NCBI RefSeq assembly: GCF_014643635.1
Contig: NZ_BMJV01000001.1
Location: forward strand, 558,001 to 622,000
Direction of reading: 5' to 3'
From: Salipiger pallidus
GTDB taxonomy: Bacteria > Pseudomonadota > Alphaproteobacteria > Rhodobacterales > Rhodobacteraceae
DNA: 64,000 nucleotides
Below, one piece after another: positions 52,415 through 60,956 of this stretch; position 1 is the stretch's first letter, and each line of letters opens with the position of its first letter. Both the position numbers and the translations under genes were made by a program. Below the pieces are notes generated by a model, which was given only the letters and a program-made list of their open reading frames with translations, had not been told where the DNA came from and ran no database searches.

Positions 52415-53212
52415 ATGCTGTCTTATCAACATCTCTACCACGCCGGGAACCTCGCGGACGTACAAAAACACGTCCTGCTGGCGGCGATGCTGGGCTACCT
52501 CACCCGCAAGGACAAACCGCTGAGCTACATCGAAACCCACGCCGGGCGCGGGCTTTACGACCTTGCCAGCGACGAAGCCCGGCGTACCGGCGAGGCCGCA
52601 GGCGGCATCGAGGTGATGGCCCCCGCCCTGCTGAAGGAGCTGGGGGCGGATCATCCTTACCTCGACGCGCTTGGACGGATCCGCGCGGCGCACGGAGACA
52701 ACGCCTATCCCGGCTCGCCAATCATCGCCTCGACCCTGCTGCGCCCGGGCGACCGGCTGCACCTTGCGGAACTGCATCCGCAGGAACATGCCTCGCTGCG
52801 GCGCAACCTGCATGCGCCGAACGTACGGGTGAACCGGCAGGATGGCTTTGAAATGGCCCAAAGCCTGTGCCCCCCCGAACCGCGCCGCGGGCTGATGCTG
52901 GTCGATCCCTCCTACGAGGTGAAACAGGATTACGAGCGTATCCCCCGCTTCTTTGCCAGTGTCGCGAAGAAGTGGAACGTGGGCGTGCTGGCACTGTGGT
53001 ACCCGATCCTGACATCGAACCTGCACGCTCCCATGCTGCGTGCGCTGGCCGAGGCCTTCGAGGACGGCTTCCGTCACGAACTGCGCTTTCCTCCGATCCG
53101 GCAGGGGCATCGCATGGTCGGCAGCGGCATGTTCGTGGTCAACGCGCCCTGGGGCCTCGAAGACGAAGCGGCGCGGCTGGATGCACTCTTCGCGAGGTTG
53201 AAAAAAGCCTGA
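52415..53212 (+). CDS. rlmJ: 23S rRNA (adenine(2030)-N6)-methyltransferase RlmJ
   Basis: A 265-residue SAM-dependent methyltransferase that modifies A2030 of 23S rRNA. The start MLSYQHLYHAGNLADVQKHV is characteristic. The catalytic D-P-P-Y-type motif is LVDPSYEVK near residue 162, and SYIETHAGRGLYDL near residue 38 forms the SAM site. ATG 52415 begins the conserved region; an earlier in-frame ATG at 52373 is not needed. Lone housekeeping gene beside a gene-poor region. Confidence 0.94.
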   Translation: MLSYQHLYHAGNLADVQKHVLLAAMLGYLTRKDKPLSYIETHAGRGLYDLASDEARRTGEAAGGIEVMAPALLKELGADHPYLDALGRIRAAHGDNAYPGSPIIASTLLRPGDRLHLAELHPQEHASLRRNLHAPNVRVNRQDGFEMAQSLCPPEPRRGLMLVDPSYEVKQDYERIPRFFASVAKKWNVGVLALWYPILTSNLHAPMLRALAEAFEDGFRHELRFPPIRQGHRMVGSGMFVVNAPWGLEDEAARLDALFARLKKA

Positions 53213-53493
53213 GCCTTTTGCCGGGGCTTGTGTATCGTTCGGAGCATGGTCCATCCTGCCCCGCTCCTGCTGCCGTGCTTGCTGCCGGCACTCTGTCTTA
53301 CGCTGGCACTCAGCCGGTCATCCGCCTTGCGGCGGCCGGTGACGCGGCGCGGAGCACGTCAGAGGAACCGATGGGCCGATCCGGAAGTTCGCCCTGCGGT
53401 GGCCATGTCTACCACCCTCGACCACCAATGCCAGACCCGCCCGGCACCCTGCCAGACATCGTGCCGGCCCACCCCACCTAGGAGCGCCCGACG

Positions 53494-54273
53494 ATGAGGC
53501 CCACCGCCGAAGCCGACGCCCAGCCATACGTCCGCGCGGCCTTTTCCAGGCGCGGTCCTGGCCGGGGCGTTCTGGCCGCGCTGCTGCTGGCTGCCCTGCC
53601 GGCCGGGCCACTCAGCGCCGATGGGCTCACCGAGATTTCCTTCGAGGCGGTCGAGACCGATCCCCATCGCGCCGTCACCTTCGAGGAGATGCCCGGCCCC
53701 GCCCGCGCGGATGGGCAGGTCGAGGGCGATCTGCGCTTTGACGGGGTGACCATCGGCAAACGTCTTGCCGGGCAGGACCTTGCCGAACGGGTCACTCCCG
53801 AGGGCCGTTTCGATGTGCTGAACGGCGCGCCGGAGATGCCGCTCGCAGTGCGGCCCGGGCCGAGCGGCGCCAATTTGGCCCTGACGTGGCACACCGGCTT
53901 TGGCTCGAACGCTCTGGTGCCCATCGGTCCCCTCGGCGGCGAGGACGGCGGCGCCCGGGCGGTGGGCGGCCTTCCCGAGGGCATGGGCGATGGCGCTGTT
54001 GTGTTGCTTTTCGATAGCGGGCAGTGGCGTCTGGCGCTGCGGCTGTATTCCGACCATGTCTCCCCGGGCCGTCCGCGCGGCGGGCTGCACCTGTGCTTCT
54101 GGGACGGCGAAGGGCGGATGATCGCCTCCGAGGACCGCGCCGCGCAGACCGGCACGATCTCGCTGGGATGGCAGAGCAATGTGCCGATCCGTGCCGTCAC
54201 CATCACCACCACCGACCCCGGCGGGATTGCTCTTGATGACATCCTGCACCAGACTGCCCCCACCACCGGATGA
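53494..54273 (+). CDS. Secreted protein of unknown function
   Basis: A 259-residue protein with an extended N-terminus and a signal peptide (GVLAALLLAALPAGPLSA, cleavage near residue 42). The mature part is probably all-beta (GLTEISFEAVETDPHRAVTF, WRLALRLYSDHVSPG, PIRAVTITTTDPGGIALDDI) and resembles lectin-like or PEP-CTERM-type exoproteins without the sorting tail. I know no named family. It comes 13 bases or so ahead of the TerB-like array and could be in its transcript. Confidence 0.7.
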   Translation: MRPTAEADAQPYVRAAFSRRGPGRGVLAALLLAALPAGPLSADGLTEISFEAVETDPHRAVTFEEMPGPARADGQVEGDLRFDGVTIGKRLAGQDLAERVTPEGRFDVLNGAPEMPLAVRPGPSGANLALTWHTGFGSNALVPIGPLGGEDGGARAVGGLPEGMGDGAVVLLFDSGQWRLALRLYSDHVSPGRPRGGLHLCFWDGEGRMIASEDRAAQTGTISLGWQSNVPIRAVTITTTDPGGIALDDILHQTAPTTG

Positions 54274-54355
54274 AAGACACCCCGATGCCCCATGCACCCG
54301 CGGCGCCCGGCACGCCATTTTCACCGCTGCGGCGGCCCGTTACGGAACAGGCGCC

Positions 54356-54787
54356 TTGGGCCGCAACCTGAGGTTCTGGCTGGGCGCGCCGCGCACCGCG
54401 CCGTTCGATCCCGGCGACACCCCGCTTGCACTGGGGGCGCTGCTTTTACGCGCGCAGCGTAGTGACTTCCCCGAGATCATCGGCGGAATCGTGCCCCTCG
54501 AGGCGGTGCTGGCGCGGCGCTATGATCTGACCACTGCCGAGGCCGCCGAGATGCGCGAGGCCTGCGAACGGGTGGAGGCCGCCGCCCCGCCCGGCCCGTG
54601 GTTCGCCGAACTGCTGCACGAGGTCATCGACCCCGCCCAGCGGCAGGCCATGGCCCTGAGCCTGCTTGAGGCGGTCGAGGCACAGACGCCACAGCCCGAT
54701 CTGCTACGCCCCCATGTGGACCTCATGGCGCAGACCGTCCTCGGGGTGTGTCCCGAGGACCTCGCCTCGGCCCGACAGGCAGGCTGA
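54356..54787 (+). CDS. TerB-like protein, copy 1
   Basis: A protein of about 143 residues of the uncharacterised TerB/COG4103 helical family (RRYDLTTAEAAEMREACERV, LHEVIDPAQRQAMALSLLEA). It is the most divergent of three tandem copies and lacks most of the acidic metal-site residues seen in the others. The start is uncertain: a TTG at 54356 is used because the conserved part begins there (ALGRNLRFWLG); upstream ATGs overlap the previous gene. Confidence 0.65.
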   Translation: MGRNLRFWLGAPRTAPFDPGDTPLALGALLLRAQRSDFPEIIGGIVPLEAVLARRYDLTTAEAAEMREACERVEAAAPPGPWFAELLHEVIDPAQRQAMALSLLEAVEAQTPQPDLLRPHVDLMAQTVLGVCPEDLASARQAG

Positions 54788-54854
54788 CCCCGCTTTTCCT
54801 GTTGTGTTTGGTCCCGCCCTGCCACACTGGCGCGGCAATACAGGAGACACGCCC

Positions 54855-55316
54855 ATGTTCGAGCGCCTCAAGCAGTTCTTCCACGCCAAGCAAGCCCCCG
54901 CCACACCGCTCCCCGAGCTGGACGCCGCCCATGCCCTGGGGGCACTTCTGGTCGAGGTTGCCATCGTCGACAGCGCCTATCTCTTCGAGGAGATCGAGCA
55001 GATCGACCGCATCCTTGCGGCAGCCTACGGGCTGAAGCCCCTCGCAGCCGCCAAGATGCGCGCCGAATGCGAACGCCTGGCCTTTGCCACACCGTCCATC
55101 GAGACCATGGCAGAGCGCATCCGCGACGGTGTCGACTACGAGCACCGCCTGCTGGCGGTCGAGGCACTGTGGCGCGTGGTCCTTGCCGACGGCCTCAGCG
55201 ACGAGCGCGAAGACGAGCTTCTTGAGCTGATCGAAGGCCATCTCGGGGTCAGCCCCGAAGATGCGGATGCCGCCGCAGACCGTGCCGCCGAAGCGCTGGA
55301 ACGCGAAGAGGACTGA
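54855..55316 (+). CDS. TerB-like protein, copy 2
   Basis: A 153-residue helical TerB/COG4103-family protein. The repeated family blocks are present: LGALLVEVAIVDSAYLFEEI, then ERIRDGVDYEHRLLAVEALW and RVVLADGLSDEREDELLELI. Members named for tellurite resistance probably bind metals or sense membrane stress. GGAGACACGCCC precedes the ATG. Second of three tandem copies. Confidence 0.82.
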   Translation: MFERLKQFFHAKQAPATPLPELDAAHALGALLVEVAIVDSAYLFEEIEQIDRILAAAYGLKPLAAAKMRAECERLAFATPSIETMAERIRDGVDYEHRLLAVEALWRVVLADGLSDEREDELLELIEGHLGVSPEDADAAADRAAEALEREED

Positions 55317-55368
55317 CCCGTCGACCCGCCAGCATGATGCGGTTTGCTCACGCCGGCGAGAGCGCGCT

Positions 55369-55396
55369 TTGCGCAGGCGTCGGACCGGGCTATATC
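55369..55396 (+). promoter_or_regulatory. Promoter placing a start site at the TerB copy 3 ATG
   Basis: TTGCGC at 55369-55374, a 16-base spacer, and TATATC at 55391-55396 fit a sigma-70-type promoter. The expected transcription start falls on or next to the ATG at 55404, and no ribosome site is visible, so the mRNA may be leaderless. Confidence 0.45.
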
Positions 55397-55403
55397 GTTT
55401 CCC

Positions 55404-55844
55404 ATGTTCGCAGATTTCCTCCGAAGGCTCGTTGAGCCAGGCCCCGCCCCCCTGCCCGACACCGATGCCCGGCTGGCGCTGACCGCGCTGCTGGTGAGGG
55501 TCGCGCGTTCCGACGAAACCTATGACGCCAAAGAGCGCGCACGAATCGACCGCATCGTCGCGGCGCGCTACGGCATGTCGCCTCTCGAGGCCGGTCGCCT
55601 GCGCGAGGATGCCGAGGCGCTCGAGGGCGAGGCCCCGGACACCGTGCGCTTTACCCGCGCCATCAAGGACGCGGTGGATTACGATCACCGCATCGGTGTG
55701 ATCGAGGCGCTGTGGCAGGTGGTGCTTGCCGACGGCGTGCGCGAGGCCGAGGAAGACGCGCTGCTGCGCCTCGTGGCCAACCTGCTTGGGGTGAGCGACG
55801 TGGATTCGGCCCTTGCCCGGCAGCGGGCGGAAAAGGCGCTCTGA
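55404..55844 (+). CDS. TerB-like protein, copy 3
   Basis: A 146-residue TerB/COG4103-family protein similar to copy 2. It carries TALLVRVARSDETYDAKERA, then FTRAIKDAVDYDHRIGVIEA and LWQVVLADGVREAEEDALLR. Its probable promoter lies directly ahead (55369-55396), so it may be expressed separately from copies 1 and 2. A hairpin follows at 55852-55876. Confidence 0.85.
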   Translation: MFADFLRRLVEPGPAPLPDTDARLALTALLVRVARSDETYDAKERARIDRIVAARYGMSPLEAGRLREDAEALEGEAPDTVRFTRAIKDAVDYDHRIGVIEALWQVVLADGVREAEEDALLRLVANLLGVSDVDSALARQRAEKAL

Positions 55845-55851
55845 GCGCTGT

Positions 55852-55876
55852 GCCGCGCCCCGACCGGCGGCGCGGC
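55852..55876 (+). terminator. Hairpin after the TerB array
   Basis: GCCGCGCC at 55852-55859 pairs with GGCGCGGC at 55869-55876, eight bases after the stop of copy 3. There is no T-run, so it is a weak terminator at best. Confidence 0.5.
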
Positions 55877-56002
55877 ATTGGGCATCTGCTGCATGACGCG
55901 GCGCAAACCCCGGCGTTGACGGCATTTTGAGCATTGCCAATCACGGCCATCCGCGTCCATCTTCGGGGCAACACTGACTGACCGATCAACACGAGGTACC
56001 GC

Positions 56003-56779
56003 TTGGCTGACACAACGCCCGTCATCGAGATCCGCAATCTGCACAAGGCCTATGGCAGCCTCGAGGTTCTCAGGGGCGTGGATGTCACTGCCAGGCGCGG
56101 TGACGTGGTGTCACTCATCGGATCGTCCGGATCGGGCAAGTCGACTCTGCTTCGATGCTGCAACCTGCTCGAGGACAGCCAGCAGGGCGAGATCCTGTTC
56201 AAGGGCGAGCCCGTCCGATGGAAGGGCGAGGGCCATGCCCGCCGCCCCGCCGATGCGAAACAGGTTCTGCGCATGCGCACCAACCTGTCGATGGTGTTTC
56301 AGCAGTTCAATCTCTGGGCCCATATGACGATCCTGCAGAACGTGATGGAGGCGCCGCTGACCGTGCTGGGCCGCCCCCGCGCCGAGGTCGAGGAGGCCGC
56401 ACGCGGCTACCTTGCCAAGGTGGGCATCGGCGACAAGTGCGATGCCTACCCGGCGCAGCTGTCAGGCGGCCAGCAACAGCGCGCCGCGATTGCCCGCGGT
56501 CTGTGCATGGAACCCGAGGCGCTGCTCTTCGACGAGCCGACCTCGGCGCTCGATCCCGAACTGGAACAGGAAGTGGTGAAGGTGATCAAGTCGCTGGCCG
56601 AAGAAGGCCGCACCATGATTATCGTCACCCATGACATGAAGATGGCCCATGACGTCAGCGATCACGTGGTGTTCCTGCACAAGGGCCTCATCGAGGAAGA
56701 AGGGCCGCCCGCGACACTGTTCGGCGCGCCCAAGTCGGAACGCCTGCAGGGGTTCCTGAAATCGACGACCCACGCCTGA
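56003..56779 (+). CDS. Polar-amino-acid-type ABC transporter ATPase
   Basis: A 258-residue ABC ATPase of the HisP/GlnQ type. Walker A GSSGSGKST near residue 40, signature [14 protein letters not shown], Walker B ALLFDEPTSALDPE. The start is a TTG at 56003 with CGAGG upstream. First gene of an importer operon whose binding protein and two permeases follow; the genes after it point to an amine or amino-acid substrate. Confidence 0.92.
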   Translation: MADTTPVIEIRNLHKAYGSLEVLRGVDVTARRGDVVSLIGSSGSGKSTLLRCCNLLEDSQQGEILFKGEPVRWKGEGHARRPADAKQVLRMRTNLSMVFQQFNLWAHMTILQNVMEAPLTVLGRPRAEVEEAARGYLAKVGIGDKCDAYPAQLSGGQQQRAAIARGLCMEPEALLFDEPTSALDPELEQEVVKVIKSLAEEGRTMIIVTHDMKMAHDVSDHVVFLHKGLIEEEGPPATLFGAPKSERLQGFLKSTTHA

Positions 56780-56816
56780 AGCGGGGCGCACAAGACCAAC
56801 CAAGGGAGCAAGACCA

Positions 56817-57536
56817 ATGAAAACCCTCATTCTCGGCACCATCGCACTCGCCCTCGGCACGGGCGGCGCCTTGGCGCAGGACGTGGTGCGCATGGGCACC
56901 GAAGGCGCCTACCCTCCGTACAACTTCCTCAATGATTCCGGCGAGGTGGACGGGTTCGAGCGCGAGCTTGGCGACGAGCTGTGCACCCGCGCCGAGCTGA
57001 CCTGCGAATGGGTCACCAACGACTGGGATTCGATCATCCCCAACCTCGTGTCGGGCAACTACGACACCATCATGGCCGGCATGTCGATCACCGACGAGCG
57101 CGAGGAAGTCATCGCCTTCACCCAGAACTACACCCAGCCCGACCCGTCGGCCTTCGTGGCGCTGGACGGCATGGAGCCGGACCTCGAGGGCGGCGTGATC
57201 GCGGCGCAAGCCAACACCATCCAGGCCTCCTGGGTCGCCGAAAGCGGCGCGACGCTGGTGGAATTCGCCACCCCCGACGAGACCATCGCGGCGGTGCGCA
57301 GCGGTGAAGCCGACGCGGTGCTGGCGGACAAGGCCTTCCTCGAGCCCTTCGTGGCAGAGGGCGCGGATATCGTCTTCTTCGGTGACGACGTGTTGATCGG
57401 GCGCGGCATCGGCCTTGGCCTGCGCCAGAGCGACACCGAGCTGAAGGACACCTTCGACGCGGCGATCCAGTCCATGAAGGACGACGGCTCGCTCAACGAG
57501 CTGCTTGAGAAATGGGAGATCGGCGCGACCTTCTGA
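56817..57536 (+). CDS. Amine/amino-acid ABC transporter binding protein
   Basis: A 239-residue family 3 (polar amino acid) periplasmic binding protein. Signal peptide MKTLILGTIALALGTGGALA. The usual motifs are VRMGTEGAYPPYNFLNDSG and YDTIMAGMSITDEREEVIAF. The pocket regularly ligates an amino group through an aspartate, which agrees with a polyamine or amino-acid substrate. AAGGGAGCAAGACCA precedes the ATG. Followed by a large folded element before the permease genes. Confidence 0.94.
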   Translation: MKTLILGTIALALGTGGALAQDVVRMGTEGAYPPYNFLNDSGEVDGFERELGDELCTRAELTCEWVTNDWDSIIPNLVSGNYDTIMAGMSITDEREEVIAFTQNYTQPDPSAFVALDGMEPDLEGGVIAAQANTIQASWVAESGATLVEFATPDETIAAVRSGEADAVLADKAFLEPFVAEGADIVFFGDDVLIGRGIGLGLRQSDTELKDTFDAAIQSMKDDGSLNELLEKWEIGATF

Positions 57537-57546
57537 TCCGGTCCCG

Positions 57547-57616
57547 TCCGGCGGCGGCCAAATTCCTTTGAGAAGGAATTCGCAAAAGCCTGCTGAGGCT
57601 TTTGGCTGCCGCCGGA
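57547..57616 (+). repeat. Three-way-junction element between the binding protein and permease genes
   Basis: The outer arms at 57547-57559 and 57604-57616 pair over 13 positions (12 Watson-Crick, one G-T). Between them lie two hairpins: AATTCCTT/AAGGAATT (57561-57580) and AAAAGCC/GGCTTTT (57584-57603). As RNA this folds into a closed three-way junction starting ten bases after the binding-protein stop and ending 15 bases before the permease ATG. No T-run. Confidence 0.8.
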
Positions 57617-57631
57617 TCCGCGCACTGCTCC

Positions 57632-58513
57632 ATGTTCCAACATTGCACCGATCCCTCGACGCTCGAAGGGCTGAGCTGGCTTTCCTGCTATCTCACCACG
57701 GGCAAGCACCTGTCGATCTACTGGTCGGTGGGCACGGTCCTGTTGCTGTTGGCCATCACCGCCCCCGTGGCGCTGGCCTTCGGCTTTGGCGGAGCCTCGG
57801 CGGCCCGTTCGCGTATCGCGCCGCTGTCTTGGCTGGGCCGTACCTATATCGCCATCGTGCGCGGCGTGCCCGACATTGCCTTCTTCCTGTTCTTCGTGAT
57901 CGCGCTCGACCAGTTCTTTGAATGGTTGCGACACGAAGTGAAATGCCCGGGCTGGGAGGGCAGCATCTGGCAGGGCAATGATTTCGTCGTCTGCCCCGAG
58001 GCCAAGCTGCCGCTGTCCACAGCCCCGCAGATCTGGCACGAGGTCTACGGCTTCTCGCTCGCGGTTCTGACCTTCTCGATCGTCTTCGGTGCCTTCGCCG
58101 CCAACGTGCTTTACGGTGCCATGCGGGCGGTGCCGCGTGCCCAGCTGGAGACCGCCGAAGCCTACGGCATGACCCACCGCCAGACCTTCTGGCGCATCCT
58201 CGTGCCGCAGATGTGGGTCTATGCCCTGCCCGGCCTGTCGAATCTGTGGATGGTGCTGATCAAGGCGACGCCACTGCTGTTCCTGCTGGGGATCGAGGAC
58301 ATCGTCTACTGGGCGCGCGAGCTTGGCGGGTCCAAGACCGCGCGGTTCACCGACTATCCCCACGGCGACTGGCGGGTGTGGTATTTCGGTGCGCTTCTGG
58401 TGTTCTACCTTTGCTTCACCAAACTGTCGGAGGTTGTGCTGGGGCGGATCATGTCGCGGCTGACCCGTGGGCAGGCCACGGCGGGCGGCGAAGCGCAGAG
58501 GAAGGCGGCTTGA
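57632..58513 (+). CDS. ABC transporter permease, HisM/GlnP type, subunit 1
   Basis: A 293-residue permease of the polar amino acid family. About five transmembrane helices; the EAA-type loop is ETAEAYGMTHRQTFWRILVP (about residues 182-201). The helix start is YWSVGTVLLLLAITAPVALA. The ATG at 57632 has no clear ribosome site and lies just after the folded element, so translation may depend on that structure. Partner of the 58614 permease. Confidence 0.9.
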   Translation: MFQHCTDPSTLEGLSWLSCYLTTGKHLSIYWSVGTVLLLLAITAPVALAFGFGGASAARSRIAPLSWLGRTYIAIVRGVPDIAFFLFFVIALDQFFEWLRHEVKCPGWEGSIWQGNDFVVCPEAKLPLSTAPQIWHEVYGFSLAVLTFSIVFGAFAANVLYGAMRAVPRAQLETAEAYGMTHRQTFWRILVPQMWVYALPGLSNLWMVLIKATPLLFLLGIEDIVYWARELGGSKTARFTDYPHGDWRVWYFGALLVFYLCFTKLSEVVLGRIMSRLTRGQATAGGEAQRKAA

Positions 58514-58565
58514 TGGCTATGCCCGTTTCTTCGATGTCGTCACGATGTCTGCGCCGCGCCGTTTT

Positions 58566-58587
58566 GCGTATTTTCAAAGAGAAGAAG
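58566..58587 (+). repeat. GCGTATTTTGAAAGAGAAGAAG-type repeat, copy 3
   Basis: GCGTATTTTCAAAGAGAAGAAG, one base different from copies 2 and 4, without the C-tract. It lies in the 100-base gap between the two permease genes, 27 bases before the second permease start. Confidence 0.75.
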
Positions 58588-58613
58588 GGCCCGGGCGCCT
58601 TCGGGGGGCAGGC

Positions 58614-59420
58614 ATGAGCTGCTGGGAGGTTCTGGCCGATTACGGGCTGCGGTCCATCGGCATCGGCGAGCGGCTGTTGCCGCGGGACGATTTCTCCATC
58701 TGCACGCAGGTGGTGCTGATCGGCTCGGGAATGATCTGGAACATCTATTTCGGCATTGTCGCGCTGGCATCGGGGTTCTTCCTTGCCACGGTGCTGGCCC
58801 TTGGCAAGGCATCGCGCAATCCGGCACTGCGCAAGCCCGCCGAATGGGTGATCTTCGTGTTCCGGGGATCGCCGCTGTTCATCCAGTTCTTCTTTGCCTA
58901 CTTCCTCTTTTTGTCGCTGAAATCGGTCTCGCCGGTCTTCGATCCGTTCACCTCGGCCTGGCTTGGGGCGCTGATCGTGCTGTTCCTCAATACCGCCGCC
59001 TATAGTGGAGAGATCTTCTACGGAGCACTGCTGTCGATCCCCAAGGGCGATACCGAGGCCGCAGATGCCTACGGTTTCAGCGGATGGACGCGGTTTCGCA
59101 AGATCGTCTGGCCGACCATGCTGCGTCTGGCATGGCCCGCCTATACCAACGAGGCAATCTTCCTGTTCCACGCAACCACGCTGGTGTTCTTCTCGGGCTT
59201 TCCTGCATGGCAACAGAGGGGGGACGCGCTCTATTACGCGAGCTATTTCGCCGACAAAACCTTCAACCCGTTCATCCCCTACCCGATCCTCGCGGGATAT
59301 TTCATCCTGCTGACACTGGCGGTGATCGGCCTTTTCGGGCTCGTCAACCGGCGGCTCAACCGGCATCTGCCGCAGGCGCGGAGGGCGAGGCTGCGCATCC
59401 GGCCGCAGATCATCCGCTAA
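58614..59420 (+). CDS. ABC transporter permease, HisM/GlnP type, subunit 2
   Basis: A 268-residue permease with the usual five to six helices and the EAA-type loop TEAADAYGFSGWTRFRKIVW (about residues 144-163). The ATG at 58614 follows GGGGGGCAGGC. Together with the subunit at 57632 it forms the importer channel. It precedes the first ligase gene by 130 bases. Confidence 0.92.
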   Translation: MSCWEVLADYGLRSIGIGERLLPRDDFSICTQVVLIGSGMIWNIYFGIVALASGFFLATVLALGKASRNPALRKPAEWVIFVFRGSPLFIQFFFAYFLFLSLKSVSPVFDPFTSAWLGALIVLFLNTAAYSGEIFYGALLSIPKGDTEAADAYGFSGWTRFRKIVWPTMLRLAWPAYTNEAIFLFHATTLVFFSGFPAWQQRGDALYYASYFADKTFNPFIPYPILAGYFILLTLAVIGLFGLVNRRLNRHLPQARRARLRIRPQIIR

Positions 59421-59521
59421 GGCGTCTGCACGGTTTTTTCATTCTCTCATTGCAGGGTCCGGGCGAGACGGCATCTTTGTAAAAGCTTTCCTTGCCACAC
59501 CGGAATGGCGGCGTTACCCTC

Positions 59522-59535
59522 AATTTGATCAAATT
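59522..59535. promoter_or_regulatory. 14-base palindrome before the first glutamine-synthetase-like gene
   Basis: AATTTGATCAAATT is a perfect 14-base palindrome 16 bases before the ATG of the ligase at 59551. Its symmetry and position suit a dimeric repressor of the ligase/hydrolase part of the locus. I found no second copy in the window. Confidence 0.5.
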
Positions 59536-59550
59536 CCCTACCGGTGACAT

Positions 59551-60894
59551 ATGCACGACCCCAAGAGCTGGCTGCGCAAGAACCCGCAGGTCCGCACCAT
59601 CCGGATTGCGGCCTCCGACCTCAACGGCCAACCGCGCGGCAAGCGCGTTCCCACCCGTTTCGCCGACAAGGTGGTCGAGGAAGGCACGCGCTTTCCCCTC
59701 TCTGTCCTGAACCTCGACATCTGGGGCGAGGACATCGACGACAGTCCTCTCGTCTTTGAAAGTGGCGACCGTGACGGCGTATTGCGTCCGACCGAGCGCG
59801 GCTTTGTTCCCATGCCGTGGCTCGAGGCGCCCACCGCCCTGCTGCCGATCTGGATGTACCACGAGGATGGCCGCCCCTTCGAGGGCGACCCGCGCCATGC
59901 GCTGGCGCAGGTTCTCAAACGCTACAAGGCCCGCGGCCTGACGCCCATGGTGGCGATCGAGCTGGAATTCTTCCTGATCGACGACAGCGGCAAGTCGATC
60001 CAGGTTCCGCTGTCGCCCCGGTCGCAAAAACGGCGCAAGGCGGCAGAGGTCATGTCGATCCGGGCGCTCGATGCCTTCGACATTTTCTTCACTGACCTCT
60101 ACGATGCCTGCGAAGACATGGACATTCCCGCCGATCAGGCGATCTCCGAGGCGGGCCTTGGACAGTTCGAGATCAACCTGATGCACCAGGCCGATGCGCT
60201 GCATGTCGCGGACGACGCCTGGCTGTTCAAGATGCTGGTGCGCGGGCTGGCGCGGCGGCACGGATTTGCGGCCAGCTTCATGGCCAAGCCTTACGAGGAT
60301 TATGCCGGATCGGGCATGCACGTGCATTTCTCGGTGCTGGATTCCGACGGGAACAACATCTTTGACGATGGTGGCCCCAAGGGCACCCCGGCCCTGCGCC
60401 ACGCGGTGGCGGGGCTCATGGGCGCGATGCATGACAGCACGTTGATCTTTGCGCCCCACCTCAACAGCTATGACCGGCTGGTGCCTGAGCAGCACGCGCC
60501 CTGCGGCATCTCATGGGCTTACGAAAACCGCACCTCGGCGATCCGTATTCCCGGCGGCAGCCCAAAGGCGCGGCGGATCGAACACCGGGTCGCTGGGGGC
60601 GACGTGAACCCCTACCTGCTTCTGGCCACGCTGCTGGGCGCTGCGCTGATCGGGCTCGAGGACGAGGCAGAGCCGCCCGCGCCCATCACCGGCAACGCCT
60701 ACGCGCAGGATCTGCCGCTGATCCCCGGCACCTGGGAGGCGGCGCTGAGTGCCTTCGAGAACAGCCCAATCATGCCGCGCATCCTGCCGCAGGGACTGAT
60801 CCGCAACCTTTGCGCCACCAAGCGGCAGGAGCAGCATTACATGGCCGAGCTGTCCCCGGCAGAACAGGCGGAAATCTATCTCGACACGGTCTGA
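59551..60894 (+). CDS. Glutamine-synthetase-family ligase, PuuA-like, copy 1
   Basis: A 447-residue glutamine-synthetase-fold enzyme, by context a gamma-glutamylpolyamine synthetase. Catalytic motifs: MVAIELEFFLI near residue 132, SEAGLGQFEINL near 198, SGMHVHFSVLD near 253 and NRTSAIRIPGGSPKARRIEH. The same-operon oxidase and amidotransferase suggest the Puu gamma-glutamylation pathway for putrescine. Length is normal for PuuA. The palindrome ahead of it suggests local control. Confidence 0.9.
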   Translation: MHDPKSWLRKNPQVRTIRIAASDLNGQPRGKRVPTRFADKVVEEGTRFPLSVLNLDIWGEDIDDSPLVFESGDRDGVLRPTERGFVPMPWLEAPTALLPIWMYHEDGRPFEGDPRHALAQVLKRYKARGLTPMVAIELEFFLIDDSGKSIQVPLSPRSQKRRKAAEVMSIRALDAFDIFFTDLYDACEDMDIPADQAISEAGLGQFEINLMHQADALHVADDAWLFKMLVRGLARRHGFAASFMAKPYEDYAGSGMHVHFSVLDSDGNNIFDDGGPKGTPALRHAVAGLMGAMHDSTLIFAPHLNSYDRLVPEQHAPCGISWAYENRTSAIRIPGGSPKARRIEHRVAGGDVNPYLLLATLLGAALIGLEDEAEPPAPITGNAYAQDLPLIPGTWEAALSAFENSPIMPRILPQGLIRNLCATKRQEQHYMAELSPAEQAEIYLDTV

Positions 60895-60901
60895 GTGAGG
60901 T

Positions 60902-60919
60902 TGCCGCCCAAGGGCGGCA
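60902..60919 (+). repeat. Hairpin between the ligase and amidotransferase genes
   Basis: TGCCGCCC at 60902-60909 and GGGCGGCA at 60912-60919 form a perfect inverted repeat with a two-base centre, eight bases after the ligase stop and 37 bases before the next ATG. It may separate translation of the two genes or act as a 3'-end stabiliser. Confidence 0.6.
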
Positions 60920-60956
60920 GCACTACCCTCGGCCCTGTCACGACAATTGGTACATC

